A stretch of 64,000 bases of DNA from Hymenobacter properus (GTDB taxonomy: Bacteria; Bacteroidota; Bacteroidia; Cytophagales; Hymenobacteraceae): NCBI RefSeq assembly GCF_015694735.1, contig NZ_JADQDP010000001.1:124001-188000 (forward strand), written 5' to 3'. Shown piece after piece: positions 43,545 through 51,755 of this stretch. The position numbers and the translations under genes are program-made. Position 1 is the first letter of the stretch, and every line of letters begins with the position of its first letter. Under the pieces are notes generated by a model. That model was not told the DNA's origin. It made no database searches and saw only the letters and a list, made by a program, of their open reading frames with translations.

Positions 43545-44075
43545 ATGAAAAGGAAGAATCGACAAGAACCGTATTTAAAAATCCTCACATCAAACTGGGT
43601 AACGTTCCCATTGATATTAATTCTGGGTTTTGCCGGTGGCTTTATCAGCGCTGGATACGGTTGGGCAAAAAGCGGTTACCAATTTCTGCCTTCGGAAATT
43701 ATTATCAAGCCACCGCCACCAAACGTAATTGCTTGCTTTCCAGATATGGGGTTCGTCGGAGCCTTAAAGTTTCAGAAGGAGCTGAGCGTCCAAATGCAAA
43801 AAAAGCATTTGCAACAATTCAACGACTTGGTGGTGCAAAGTAGTATTGATTCGTGCCTGGCGAATAGTGGCAAAGGTTTTTCGCTACAACTACTACATGC
43901 GAGTCCAAAGCATTTTCAGGTTATCTCTTCGTCAACAGGAGGACTTGCGCCCTACAGCCGCCACACGCTCATAACAGAATCAGGCTGTTATTATCTCCAC
44001 CCCATTCCCAAAAGACGGAGCGGTGATTATAACAGCCTGATTCAATTACGTTGGAAGGAGCAAGCGAAGCTGTAG
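43545..44075 (+). CDS. Orphan membrane-anchored protein, low GC
   Basis: The 176-residue frame from the ATG at 43545 has one hydrophobic segment (TFPLILILGFAGGFISAGYG) and a soluble C-terminal part (ALKFQKELSVQMQKKHLQQF, LQLLHASPKHFQVISSSTGG). I do not recognise a family. Base composition differs strongly from the rest of the window: 25 of 60 bases at 43801-43860 are G or C, against 45 of 60 at 47941-48000. That and the lack of relatives suggest recent gain or a fast-evolving local gene. The frame upstream to 43488 lacks a membrane start. It ends 11 bases before the fabG stop codon on the other strand. Confidence 0.5.
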   Translation: MKRKNRQEPYLKILTSNWVTFPLILILGFAGGFISAGYGWAKSGYQFLPSEIIIKPPPPNVIACFPDMGFVGALKFQKELSVQMQKKHLQQFNDLVVQSSIDSCLANSGKGFSLQLLHASPKHFQVISSSTGGLAPYSRHTLITESGCYYLHPIPKRRSGDYNSLIQLRWKEQAKL

Positions 44076-44086
44076 AAGAAGCTTTC

Positions 44087-44836
44087 CTACGTCAGCATCC
44101 CCCCATCCACCTGCAGCACCTGGCCAGTGATGTAGGCCGAGTCGTCGGAGGCCAGGAAGGCCGTGGCCTTCGCCACGTCCTCGGGCCGGCCGCCGCGCTT
44201 GAGCGGGATGGCCTTGCGCCACTCATCCACCTGCTTGGGGTCGAGGGCGTCGGTCATTTCGGTTTCAATGAAGCCGGGCGCGATGGCGTTGCAGCGGATG
44301 TTGCGCGAGCCCAGCTCCAGGGCCACCGATTTGGTGAAGCCGATGATACCGGCCTTGCTGGCGGCGTAGTTGGCCTGCCCGGCGTTGCCTTTGAGGCCCA
44401 CAACGCTGGTCATGTTGATGATGGAGCCGCTCTTGGCGCGCATCATGGGCTTGGTGGCGGCCTTGGTGAGGTTGAACACCGATTTGAGGTTGACTTGCAG
44501 CACCTGGTCCCACTGCTGCTCGCTCATGCGCATGAGCAGGCCGTCCTGAGTGATGCCGGCGTTGTTGACGAGAATGTCGAGCTTGCCAAAATCGGCCACC
44601 ACGGCATCAATCAGCTGCTCGGCTTGGGTGTAGTCGGAGGCGTCAGAACGGTAGCCTTTCACCTTGGTGCCGGCGGCCGAGAGTTCGGTTTCGAGGGCCT
44701 GGCCTTTCTCGACGGAGGAGAGATAAGTGAAGGCGACATCAGCGCCGAGCTGGGCAAAATGCGCCGCGATGGCGCGGCCAATTCCTTTGGAAGCGCCCGT
44801 CACGAGGGCCACTTTTCCGGTGAGTGTGTTGGTCAT
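44087..44836 (-). CDS. fabG: 3-oxoacyl-[acyl-carrier-protein] reductase FabG
   Basis: The 249-residue product is a classical short-chain dehydrogenase of FabG length. The cofactor motif is VTGASKGIGRAIA, followed by NNAGITQDGLLMRM, and the catalytic tetrad appears as Ser in INMTSVVGLKG and Tyr-x3-Lys in YAASKAGIIGF. The end GQVLQVDGGM is typical of FabG. It reduces 3-oxoacyl-ACP with NADPH in fatty acid elongation in the cytoplasm. The KVALVTGASKGIGRAI opening makes the 44836 start certain. A short palindrome is found at 44854-44872, just upstream. No other fatty-acid gene is adjacent. Confidence 0.96.
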   Translation of the reverse strand: MTNTLTGKVALVTGASKGIGRAIAAHFAQLGADVAFTYLSSVEKGQALETELSAAGTKVKGYRSDASDYTQAEQLIDAVVADFGKLDILVNNAGITQDGLLMRMSEQQWDQVLQVNLKSVFNLTKAATKPMMRAKSGSIINMTSVVGLKGNAGQANYAASKAGIIGFTKSVALELGSRNIRCNAIAPGFIETEMTDALDPKQVDEWRKAIPLKRGGRPEDVAKATAFLASDDSAYITGQVLQVDGGMLT

Positions 44837-44853
44837 GGGGCGAAGGTAAGTAG

Positions 44854-44872
44854 CGCGGACTTTCAGTTCGCG
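44854..44872. repeat. Short palindrome upstream of fabG
   Basis: CGCGGACT (44854-44861) pairs with AGTTCGCG (44865-44872) around TTC, with one mismatch. It lies 17 bases before the fabG ATG on the minus strand. A longer hairpin with a related GCGAACTTT-type end is present at 52710-52792, so both may belong to one family. Confidence 0.4.
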
Positions 44873-44969
44873 AATTGAATTGACAGGCTAAGGAGACCGT
44901 GACGACGGATTCGAGGATTAAAAGCCCGCGCCACGTTCGCGCGTCACCGGCCTAACTTCGCCGCAGATT

Positions 44970-46211
44970 ATGCCCCATTACGACATCTGCATTCTGGGCG
45001 CGGGCCCCGGCGGGGCCACCGCCGCCCTGCACCTGGCCAACGCCGGCCAGCGCTGCCTGCTGCTGGACCGCGCCGCCTTCCCGCGCGACAAGACCTGCGG
45101 CGACGCCCTCAGCGGCAAGGTCATCAACGAGTTGAAGCGCATCGAACCCGGCCTGCACGCCAAGCTGGCCGCCTCGCCCATCCAAATTCCAAGTTGGGGC
45201 ATCGACTTCATCGCGCCCAACGGCCGCAAGCTCAGCATCCCCTTCAAGCCCAAGTTCGACAAAACCCAGGACGCTACCGCCGGGCACGTGGCCAAACGCA
45301 TCGACTTCGATAATTTCCTGGTGGAAGAAGTGCGCCAGCGCCCGGAAATTGACTTCCGCGAAAACGTAGACGTGGCCCGCACCGAGCGTACGCCCGAAGG
45401 ATGGCAATTATTCGACAAGGCCGGCCAGGAAATAGCCACGTGCCGCCTGCTGCTCGTGGCCAACGGAGCCCAATCGGAGTTTGCCCGCAAAGTGGCCGGC
45501 CACGCCCTGGAGCCCGACCACCACTGCGCCGGCCTGCGCACCTACTACGACGGCGTGGCCGGCCTGAGCCCCGATAATTTCATCGAGCTGCATTTCATCA
45601 AGGATTTCCTACCCGGCTACCTCTGGGTGTTCCCGCTGCCCAACGGCCAGGCCAACGTGGGCGTGGGCATGCTCTCCAAAACGGTGGCCGATAAAAAGGT
45701 AAACCTGCGCCAGCGCCTTGATGAGATGCTGACGACGCACCCGGAACTGGCACCACGCTTTGCCAACGCCACCCGGCTTGGTTCGGTGAAGGGCTTCGGC
45801 CTGCCGCTGGGCTCGAAACGGCGCGCGTTATCAGGGCCGGGTTACTTTTTGCTCGGCGACGCCGGCTCCCTCATCGACCCGTTTTCGGGTGAGGGCATTT
45901 CGCACGCAATGGTGAGTGGGCGCCACGCCGCTACCTGGGCCATCGAAGCCGTGACAAAGCAGGACTTCAGCCCCGAATTCCTCAAAAACTACGACAAAGC
46001 CGTCTACAACCGCCTCGGCCAGGAGCTGCGCCTGAGCCGCGTAATGCAGCGGCTGCTGAACTTCCCCAGCCTATTCAACATCGTGGCCAACCGCGCCGTT
46101 AACAACCCCACGCTGGCCGCCACGCTCTCCATGATGTTTATGGATTTGGATTTGCGCGAGCAGCTACGCAAGCCGAGCTTTTATTTTAAGCTGTTTTTCG
46201 GTGGGAAATAA
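44970..46211 (+). CDS. Geranylgeranyl reductase-like FAD-dependent oxidoreductase
   Basis: The 413-residue product has an N-terminal FAD-binding motif (DICILGAGPGGATAALHLAN), followed by DRAAFPRDKTCGDALSGKVI, the Pro-x-Asp-Lys-x-Cys-Gly loop typical of the geranylgeranyl reductase family. YLWVFPLPNGQANVGVGM and GPGYFLLGDAGSLIDPFSGE with GIxHAMxSG are later signatures. In this family, members reduce isoprenoid chains in chlorophylls, menaquinones or archaeal lipids. In Bacteroidota the substrate is often unclear; menaquinone or carotenoid side chains are candidates. The start at 44970 places the FAD motif at residue 4. Confidence 0.88.
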   Translation: MPHYDICILGAGPGGATAALHLANAGQRCLLLDRAAFPRDKTCGDALSGKVINELKRIEPGLHAKLAASPIQIPSWGIDFIAPNGRKLSIPFKPKFDKTQDATAGHVAKRIDFDNFLVEEVRQRPEIDFRENVDVARTERTPEGWQLFDKAGQEIATCRLLLVANGAQSEFARKVAGHALEPDHHCAGLRTYYDGVAGLSPDNFIELHFIKDFLPGYLWVFPLPNGQANVGVGMLSKTVADKKVNLRQRLDEMLTTHPELAPRFANATRLGSVKGFGLPLGSKRRALSGPGYFLLGDAGSLIDPFSGEGISHAMVSGRHAATWAIEAVTKQDFSPEFLKNYDKAVYNRLGQELRLSRVMQRLLNFPSLFNIVANRAVNNPTLAATLSMMFMDLDLREQLRKPSFYFKLFFGGK

Positions 46212-46237
46212 AAAAGGCGCGGAATAAACAAAAACAC

Positions 46238-46325
46238 GTCATGGGGAGCGCAGCCGAAGCATCTCTACCGCAGCAGTAATTATTTACCATTGCGGTAGAG
46301 ATGCTTCGGCTGCGCTCAGCATGAC
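46238..46325. repeat. Palindromic GTCAT...ATGAC element, subfamily B
   Basis: The 88 bp copy begins GTCATGGGGAGCGCAGCCGA and ends with TGCGCTCAGCATGAC, inverted with one or two changes. Inner arms are GAAGCATCTCTACCGCA and TGCGGTAGAGATGCTTC. The loop is GCAGTAATTATTTACCAT. It lies between two convergent genes, behind the flavoprotein gene and behind the TPR gene. Confidence 0.92.
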
Positions 46326-46359
46326 GTGCTAGGACGAAAGCAGCAGGCTACAAATAAGT

Positions 46360-47313
46360 CTACTGAGCCGGAGGAGTCGTCGGCGTGGTGGTGGCCGGCT
46401 TGTGGTAGCCCGGGCGGGGGTGGTAGCCGGTGCCGGGCTTGGCCACCGGCGCGGCCTTAATGGGCTCGCGGCCGTCGTTGCCCACGTAACGCTTCAGGCT
46501 TTTCTCGGCATCAGGGTTGAGCTTGGCGGCGCGCTCCAGGTCGCGGCGGGCTTCGGACAGCTTGTCGAACGACGAGTAGCTGATGCCGCGGTACTCCCAA
46601 GCGTCGGCGTAGGCCGAATCGAGCTGGATGGCGCGGGTGAAATCGACCACGGCGGGCTTGTACTGGTACATCTGCATCTTAGCCACGCCGCGGCCGAAGA
46701 ACGACTCCTTGTCATCGGGCCGGTACTTGAGGGCGCCCGAAAAGTCGGTGGCGGCCGCTTTATACTGCTTCATCATCAGACGGTTTACGCCCCGGTTGTA
46801 GTAAGCATCGGGGTTGTTGCGCTGGTATTTGATGGCGGCGGTGTAATCCGGAATGGCTTCTTTGTACTGCTTGAGGTAGCTCTTGGCCTTGGCCCGCTGC
46901 AAGAGGGCGGCAGGGTCGCGCGGGCTGGTTTTCAGGCGCGAATCGGCCGATTCCAGCATTTGACGGTAGTCCGCGGCCGTCATTTTCTTTTCCTTGGCGC
47001 GAGTGGCCGATGCGACTTCGGCGCTGGGGGTATTGGGGGCCGCGGTGGCCGGGGCACCCGCCATTTCGGCGGGAAGGTCGGCCGAACCGGCTGTGGCAGG
47101 GGCTGTGGCGGAGGCAGTGCCGGGCTCAGCGGCCGGGGTGGCCACACGGGCGTCGGTGGCGGTAGCGGCGGCACCGGTCGAGTCGGGGCGAGCGGCGGCA
47201 ACGGGCATGCTCGTCACCGACGGTTTTTCTTTTTCCGTGACGGTGGTAGCGCAGTTTGAGAGAAAACCCAGCAGCCCAAAAGCCGCCAGTGGCAGGCGAA
47301 GAGGTAATTTCAT
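46360..47313 (-). CDS. Tetratricopeptide repeat lipoprotein
   Basis: The 317-residue product has a signal peptide with lipobox SNC (LLGFLSNCATT), a disordered Ala/Pro/Thr-rich stretch up to residue about 110, and four TPR units from about 140 to 280. The repeats include KSYLKQYKEAIPDYTAAIKY, DAYYNRGVNRLMMKQYKAAA, FGRGVAKMQMYQYKPAVVD and YADAWEYRGISYSSFDKLSE. Each TPR forms a helix pair used for protein binding in the envelope. The C-terminus is Pro/Thr/Gly-rich and basic. Specific partner is unknown. The start at 47313 gives the lipoprotein signal; the frame to 47379 has no pattern. Confidence 0.85.
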   Translation of the reverse strand: MKLPLRLPLAAFGLLGFLSNCATTVTEKEKPSVTSMPVAAARPDSTGAAATATDARVATPAAEPGTASATAPATAGSADLPAEMAGAPATAAPNTPSAEVASATRAKEKKMTAADYRQMLESADSRLKTSPRDPAALLQRAKAKSYLKQYKEAIPDYTAAIKYQRNNPDAYYNRGVNRLMMKQYKAAATDFSGALKYRPDDKESFFGRGVAKMQMYQYKPAVVDFTRAIQLDSAYADAWEYRGISYSSFDKLSEARRDLERAAKLNPDAEKSLKRYVGNDGREPIKAAPVAKPGTGYHPRPGYHKPATTTPTTPPAQ

Positions 47314-47467
47314 AAGGTCAGAGAAGTGAGGCGCGGCGCGGTGTGGCCACAACCGGGGGCTTATACGGAAGTGAAACAAGATTGGCTACTAGCACGCATC
47401 GGGCCAAAATAGCGCAGGCAATATATAGACTGCGCAGCCAGCATGCGGGGCGATGGGGGAGTGCGGC

Positions 47468-47475
47468 TATCTTTG
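47468..47475 (+). promoter_or_regulatory. Bacteroidota-type -7 promoter box upstream of lpd
   Basis: TATCTTTG fits the TAnnTTTG consensus used by the main sigma factor of Bacteroidota exactly. It lies 64 bases before the start at 47539. A TTG -33 box at the expected distance is not clear. Confidence 0.4.
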
Positions 47476-47538
47476 CCCCGCTAATTGGGATGGGCCCCCC
47501 AGCCGGGCCCGATGTACTTTTTTCTTTCCGAGCATTTT

Positions 47539-48933
47539 ATGGCATTGCAATTTGATTTGGTGGTGGTCGGCAGCGGCCCCGGGGGGTACGTGGCCGCCAT
47601 TCGGGCGTCGCAGTTGGGGTTGAAAGTGGGTGTGATTGAGCGCGAGTCGCTGGGCGGCATCTGCCTCAACTGGGGCTGCATTCCCACCAAAGCGCTGCTC
47701 AAGAGCGCGCAGGTGTTCGAATACCTCAACCATGCCGCCGAGTACGGCCTCAAGGCCGACGGGGTTGGCTACGACTTTGGCGCCGTCATCAAGCGCAGCC
47801 GCGGCGTGGCCGAGGGCATGAGTAAGGGCATCAACTTCCTGTTCAAAAAGAACAAGATTGAAGCCATCATGGGCACCGGCAAAGTGCTGGCCCCCGGCAA
47901 GGTGGAAGTGACCAAGGCCGACGGCAGCAAAGAAACGGTGGAAGCCAAGAGCATCATCCTGGCCACCGGCGCCCGCGCCCGCGAGCTGCCCGCTCTGCCC
48001 ATCGACAACCAGAAAATCATCGGCTACCGCAAGGCCATGGCCATGGAGCAGCTGCCCAAGCGCCTCGTGGTGGTGGGCTCGGGCGCCATCGGCGTCGAGT
48101 TTGCCTACTTCTACCGCACCATGGGCTCGGAAGTGACGGTGGTGGAGTACCTGCCCCGCATCGTGCCGGTGGAAGACGAGGAAGTGTCGCGCCAGATGGA
48201 GAAGTCGTTCCGCAAAATCGGCGTGAACGTGCTCACCAGCGCCGAAGTAACCAAGGTGGACACCAGCGGCGCAGGTTGCAAAGTGACCATCAAGACCGCC
48301 AAGGGCGAGCAGCAGATTGACTGCGACGTGGTGCTGAGTGCCGCCGGCGTGGTGACGAACCTCGAAAACATTGGCATTGAAGAGCTGGGCATCAAAGTGG
48401 AGCGCGGCCGCGTGATTGTGGACGACTACTACCAGACCAACGTGCCCGGCATCTACGCCATCGGCGACATCGTGCCCGGCCCCGCGCTTGCCCACGTGGC
48501 CTCGGCCGAAGGCATTATCTGCGTCGAGAAAATCGCCGGCCACCACCCCGAGCCGCTCAACTACCAGAACATCCCCGGCTGCACCTACGCCTCGCCCGAA
48601 ATTGCCAGCGTGGGCTACACCGAAGCTGAAGCCAAGGAAAAAGGCTACGACGTGTTGGTGGGCAAGTTCCCCTTCTCGGCCTCGGGCAAAGCCAGCGCTG
48701 CCGGCGCCAAAGACGGCTTCGTGAAGGTGATTTTCGACAAGAAATACGGCGAGTGGCTCGGCGCCCACATGATTGGCATGAACGTGACCGAGATGATTGC
48801 CGAAGTCGTGGTAGCGCGCAAGCTCGAAACCACCGGCATGGAAATTATCAAGGCGGTGCACCCGCACCCCACCATGAGCGAGGCCATTATGGAGGCCGCC
48901 GCTGCCGCCTACGGCGAGGTGATTCACTTGTAA
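47539..48933 (+). CDS. lpdA: Dihydrolipoyl dehydrogenase
   Basis: The 464-residue product is a complete pyridine nucleotide-disulfide oxidoreductase. It has the FAD motif VVVGSGPGGYVAAIRA and the redox pair in GGICLNWGCIPTKALL (Cys-x4-Cys). The NAD motif is VVVGSGAIGVEFAYFY, followed by IYAIGDIVPG. HPHPTMSEAI near the C-terminus holds the catalytic His-Glu pair. It reoxidises lipoamide in pyruvate and 2-oxoglutarate dehydrogenase or the glycine cleavage system. The ATG at 47539 is the start used by the family; the frame from 47485 is not. No E1 or E2 gene is adjacent. A strong terminator follows. Confidence 0.96.
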   Translation: MALQFDLVVVGSGPGGYVAAIRASQLGLKVGVIERESLGGICLNWGCIPTKALLKSAQVFEYLNHAAEYGLKADGVGYDFGAVIKRSRGVAEGMSKGINFLFKKNKIEAIMGTGKVLAPGKVEVTKADGSKETVEAKSIILATGARARELPALPIDNQKIIGYRKAMAMEQLPKRLVVVGSGAIGVEFAYFYRTMGSEVTVVEYLPRIVPVEDEEVSRQMEKSFRKIGVNVLTSAEVTKVDTSGAGCKVTIKTAKGEQQIDCDVVLSAAGVVTNLENIGIEELGIKVERGRVIVDDYYQTNVPGIYAIGDIVPGPALAHVASAEGIICVEKIAGHHPEPLNYQNIPGCTYASPEIASVGYTEAEAKEKGYDVLVGKFPFSASGKASAAGAKDGFVKVIFDKKYGEWLGAHMIGMNVTEMIAEVVVARKLETTGMEIIKAVHPHPTMSEAIMEAAAAAYGEVIHL

Positions 48934-48950
48934 AGTGATTGATACATTGA

Positions 48951-48988
48951 AAAAGCCCGCCGGAAATATTTCGGCGGGCTTTTCTTTT
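48951..48988 (+). terminator. Intrinsic terminator after lpd
   Basis: AGCCCGCCG (48954-48962) pairs perfectly with CGGCGGGCT (48972-48980) around a 9-base loop and is followed by TTTCTTTTTC. A-run on the other side makes it usable in both directions. Confidence 0.85.
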
Positions 48989-49393
48989 TCATAAAGATGA
49001 GAGGGCAGTTTTACTAATCACCGGGTCGGTATTGCTGATAACAGACACGCAATCATCAATACCGGAGATTAAAAACTCGCGAAATCCAAGGGCTTTGGAG
49101 ATAAAACCTCCAGACGCATCGGCTCTATCAAGCCAGCCGCCGCTTTCTATTTCAAACAGCCAATTGTTTCTGATTATTTCCGACTCCCAGTAATCATGCA
49201 TATCTCCCTCGTCAAGAAGCTTAAATCCGCGAGGGCTGTCGAATATGATTTCATAATCCACTTCCTCATTCCCATTGCTGCAATAGTAAATAATGAGTTG
49301 ACTGGCTTTACCAACATAATTCAAACCTGCGACGACAGGTGAGTGGAAATCTTGAACTATAGTTTCTAAAATTCGTGCTTTTATCATCGCCAT
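48989..49393 (-). CDS. Orphan low-GC protein of unknown function
   Basis: The 134-residue frame from the ATG at 49393 (MAMIKARILETIVQDF) has no signal peptide or membrane span and looks like a small alpha/beta protein: SQLIIYYCSNGNEEVDYEI, DEGDMHDYWESEIIRNNWLF and SGGWLDRADASGGF. A TTG at 49426 would lengthen it by 11 residues. Base composition is low in GC compared with lpd and the CLC gene on either side. It is acidic and has the style of small immunity or antitoxin-like proteins, but no toxin is visible, so this is only a thought. Its stop is at the edge of the lpd terminator. Confidence 0.5.
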   Translation of the reverse strand: MAMIKARILETIVQDFHSPVVAGLNYVGKASQLIIYYCSNGNEEVDYEIIFDSPRGFKLLDEGDMHDYWESEIIRNNWLFEIESGGWLDRADASGGFISKALGFREFLISGIDDCVSVISNTDPVISKTALSSL

Positions 49394-49674
49394 AGTTGAA
49401 GAATTACAGCATAAACTCACATTCAACGGGTGAGTAATCCTTACCCACTAGACTTAAAAATCAAATGTCCTTAAATACTGGCTAGCTTGAACTCCAAGCC
49501 AGTTTTCAAGGGCTGCATTACTATTGAATCACAGGTATTATGCGCTTTTTGCATAAAACTGCCAACAGGCCGACAACGCGCTTATGGCTCTCATGCGGCT
49601 CATTGCCGAGAGCAAGCCGGAAAACTAAGCCACAATGGTGACGCTGGTGGTGATTCTGATTAACCAAGATAATT
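49394..49674. other. Low-GC gap with possible gene remnants
   Basis: I see no full gene here. On the + strand a short frame ending at TAA (about 49561-49629) reads QQADNALMALMRLIAESKP, followed by a 13-residue frame MVTLVVILINQDN. The first has a helix-like, gene-like composition and may be the tail of a decayed gene. A strong hairpin follows at 49675. Confidence 0.35.
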
Positions 49675-49707
49675 AAAAAGCCTCCCGCAAGGTGCGGGAG
49701 GCTTTTT
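49675..49707. terminator. Terminator behind the CLC gene, usable in both directions
   Basis: AAAAAGCCTCCCGC (49675-49688) pairs perfectly with GCGGGAGGCTTTTT (49694-49707) around AAGGT. It is 26 bases behind the stop codon of the CLC gene on the minus strand. Confidence 0.9.
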
Positions 49708-49732
49708 AATCTATTAGCTAATTTCAAGCAGC

Positions 49733-51625
49733 TTACTCAATCTCCGATTTCTGCTTCTGAAACAACGCCTGCCCGCGCAGCAGCACGCGCAGGCTTTTGC
49801 GCTTGAGCAGGATGTGGGGCGCGGCCTTGGTGTCGTCTTCGAGGCGGTTTTTGTAGGCCAGCAGGATGTCGCGGTAGGAGATGATACCGCCCACCTCAGC
49901 CCGGCGGCCGGGGATGAGCACGGGCAGCACGTCTACGTTTTCGCGGGCCATGCGCTCCACGGCGGTGCGCAGAGTGTCGGTGGCTTGCACGGCGGCGGTG
50001 CGGGGCTGCAGGAGGGCGCTGATGGGCGCGGAGTCGTCGGCGTGCCAGCCGGCCAGGGCCACGGTGCTCACAATGCCAGCGAAGGCGCCATCGGGGTGGA
50101 TGACGACGAGGTGCGGGCTGCTGCGCTCGGCTTCGCGCTCGGTCCATGCGCGCACTTCGCCAATGGTGTTGTCGGTGCTGATGGCCGTCATGCCGTTTTG
50201 CAGCACACGGCCCACGTTCACCTTGTCCAGCAGGTCGGGCTCGTAGTCGACGGGTGTTTTTACGCCACGGCGGGCAATTTTCTCGGTCATGATGGTATTG
50301 CCCATCAGCAGAAACGACACCAGGTAGGCGCCCGTGCAGGCCCCCAGCAGCGGCAGCAGCGCCTGCGCCTGGCCCGTGGCTTCCACCGCAAACACGATGG
50401 AAGTGAGCAGCGCCCGCGACGCGCCCGCAAACATGGCAGCCATGCCCACCAGCGCCGCCAGCGGCAACACGATGTCCGACGCGGGAAAAAAGTGCTTAAT
50501 GGCCACGCCCAGCAGCGCACCCAGTGCCCCCCCAATGGTGAGCAGCGGCGCCAGTGTGCCGCCCGACGTACCGCTGCCCAGCGAAATGGCCCACGAAGCA
50601 AACTTCAGGAAGCACAGCGCCAGCAGCAGGTTCAGTGGCGCGTTGCCGGATAAAATGGTGGTGATGTTTTCGTAGCCCACGCCCAACGTGCGCGGCGCGA
50701 AGTAGCCAATGCCCCCAACAGCCAGCCCACCCAGGGCAGGCCACCAGCCCCAGTGAAAAGGCAGCTTTTCGAAGGAATCCTCAATAAAGTACACCAGCTT
50801 GGTGGTGCCCACCGAGGCCAGCCCTACCAGCAGGCCAATGGCGCTGTAGGTGGCCAGCGCGCCATTGCTGGGCGCCAGCAGCGCAGGCATCGGGAACGTG
50901 GCGCCCTGCTCGAACAGCAGGTGGTGCCCCGCCGCGCCCGTGATGCAAGCCAGTGCGACCGGAAGTAGCGAGCGGGGCGAAAACTCAAACAGCAGCAGCT
51001 CAATGGCCAGAAACACCGCCGCGATGGGCGTGCCAAAAATGGCCGACATGCCCGCCGTTGCGCCCGCCGCCAGCAGCACTTTGCGCTCGTGGTGGGTGAT
51101 GCTGATGAGCTGCCCCAGCGTGGAGCCCAGCGCGCCGCCCGTAGCAATAATGGGCCCCTCGGCACCGAACGGACCGCCCGTGCCGATGGAAATGGCCGCC
51201 GACAGCGGCTTGAGGTACATGATGGAGGGCTTGATGCGGCTCTGGTTGGTCAGAATCTGTTCCATGGCCTCGGGGATGCCGTGGCCGCGTATGGCTTTGG
51301 ACCCGTACAGGGCCATCAGGCTCACGACCAGGCCGCCCAGCGCGGGCATCAGCACCACCCAAAGGCCGAGGTGGTTGTCAGCCGGGGTGTGGTATTCCAG
51401 CGCAAATTCGCCGTGGAATACCAAGTTGGTGACCAGGTTAATCAGATACACCAGCAGCCGGGCCACGAGGCTGATGGTGACGGCTACCAGCACGGCCAGG
51501 GCCGAAATGCGCACCAGGCGCTGCTTGTCAGGCGCTAGCCGGGGCCGCACGCCGTCTTCGGCAAGGGTAGAATCGAGGGAAGGGGCAATGGGAATGGCGG
51601 CCTGCGCCAGCGGCGAATGTTTCAT
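49733..51625 (-). CDS. CLC-family anion channel/transporter with CBS domains
   Basis: The 630-residue product has the CLC fold with about 16 helices (residues about 40-460) and a cytoplasmic pair of CBS domains (about 480-610). The anion path motifs are GHGIPEAM (usually GSGIP, here His replaces the Ser that contacts the central anion), GPFGAEGPI with the gating glutamate retained, and GTSGGTLAPLL. It should conduct or exchange anions across the inner membrane, with the CBS pair (VGRVLQNGMTAISTDNTIGE and RTAVERMARENVDVLPVLI) sensing nucleotides. The start at 51625 (MKHSPLAQ) gives a normal cytoplasmic leader; the longer frame to 51682 has no support. Confidence 0.9.
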   Translation of the reverse strand: MKHSPLAQAAIPIAPSLDSTLAEDGVRPRLAPDKQRLVRISALAVLVAVTISLVARLLVYLINLVTNLVFHGEFALEYHTPADNHLGLWVVLMPALGGLVVSLMALYGSKAIRGHGIPEAMEQILTNQSRIKPSIMYLKPLSAAISIGTGGPFGAEGPIIATGGALGSTLGQLISITHHERKVLLAAGATAGMSAIFGTPIAAVFLAIELLLFEFSPRSLLPVALACITGAAGHHLLFEQGATFPMPALLAPSNGALATYSAIGLLVGLASVGTTKLVYFIEDSFEKLPFHWGWWPALGGLAVGGIGYFAPRTLGVGYENITTILSGNAPLNLLLALCFLKFASWAISLGSGTSGGTLAPLLTIGGALGALLGVAIKHFFPASDIVLPLAALVGMAAMFAGASRALLTSIVFAVEATGQAQALLPLLGACTGAYLVSFLLMGNTIMTEKIARRGVKTPVDYEPDLLDKVNVGRVLQNGMTAISTDNTIGEVRAWTEREAERSSPHLVVIHPDGAFAGIVSTVALAGWHADDSAPISALLQPRTAAVQATDTLRTAVERMARENVDVLPVLIPGRRAEVGGIISYRDILLAYKNRLEDDTKAAPHILLKRKSLRVLLRGQALFQKQKSEIE

Positions 51626-51755
51626 AGGGAAAGGAGTGAGTGTGGAGCAGTTGAGTACGAACAAAACCGCCAGATGTGCCACAAAGGTCCGAACCCTGCA
51701 TGAAAGCCCTGTGAACCGGCCTGGCCGCAGGCCATGCGGTACTGTGTATCTGAAT

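Noticed and set aside
47467..48927. 486-residue open frame antisense to lpd, rich in His and Gly
   Set aside because: Mirror of lpd codons; the apparent His-richness comes from reversed GTG and ATG codons.
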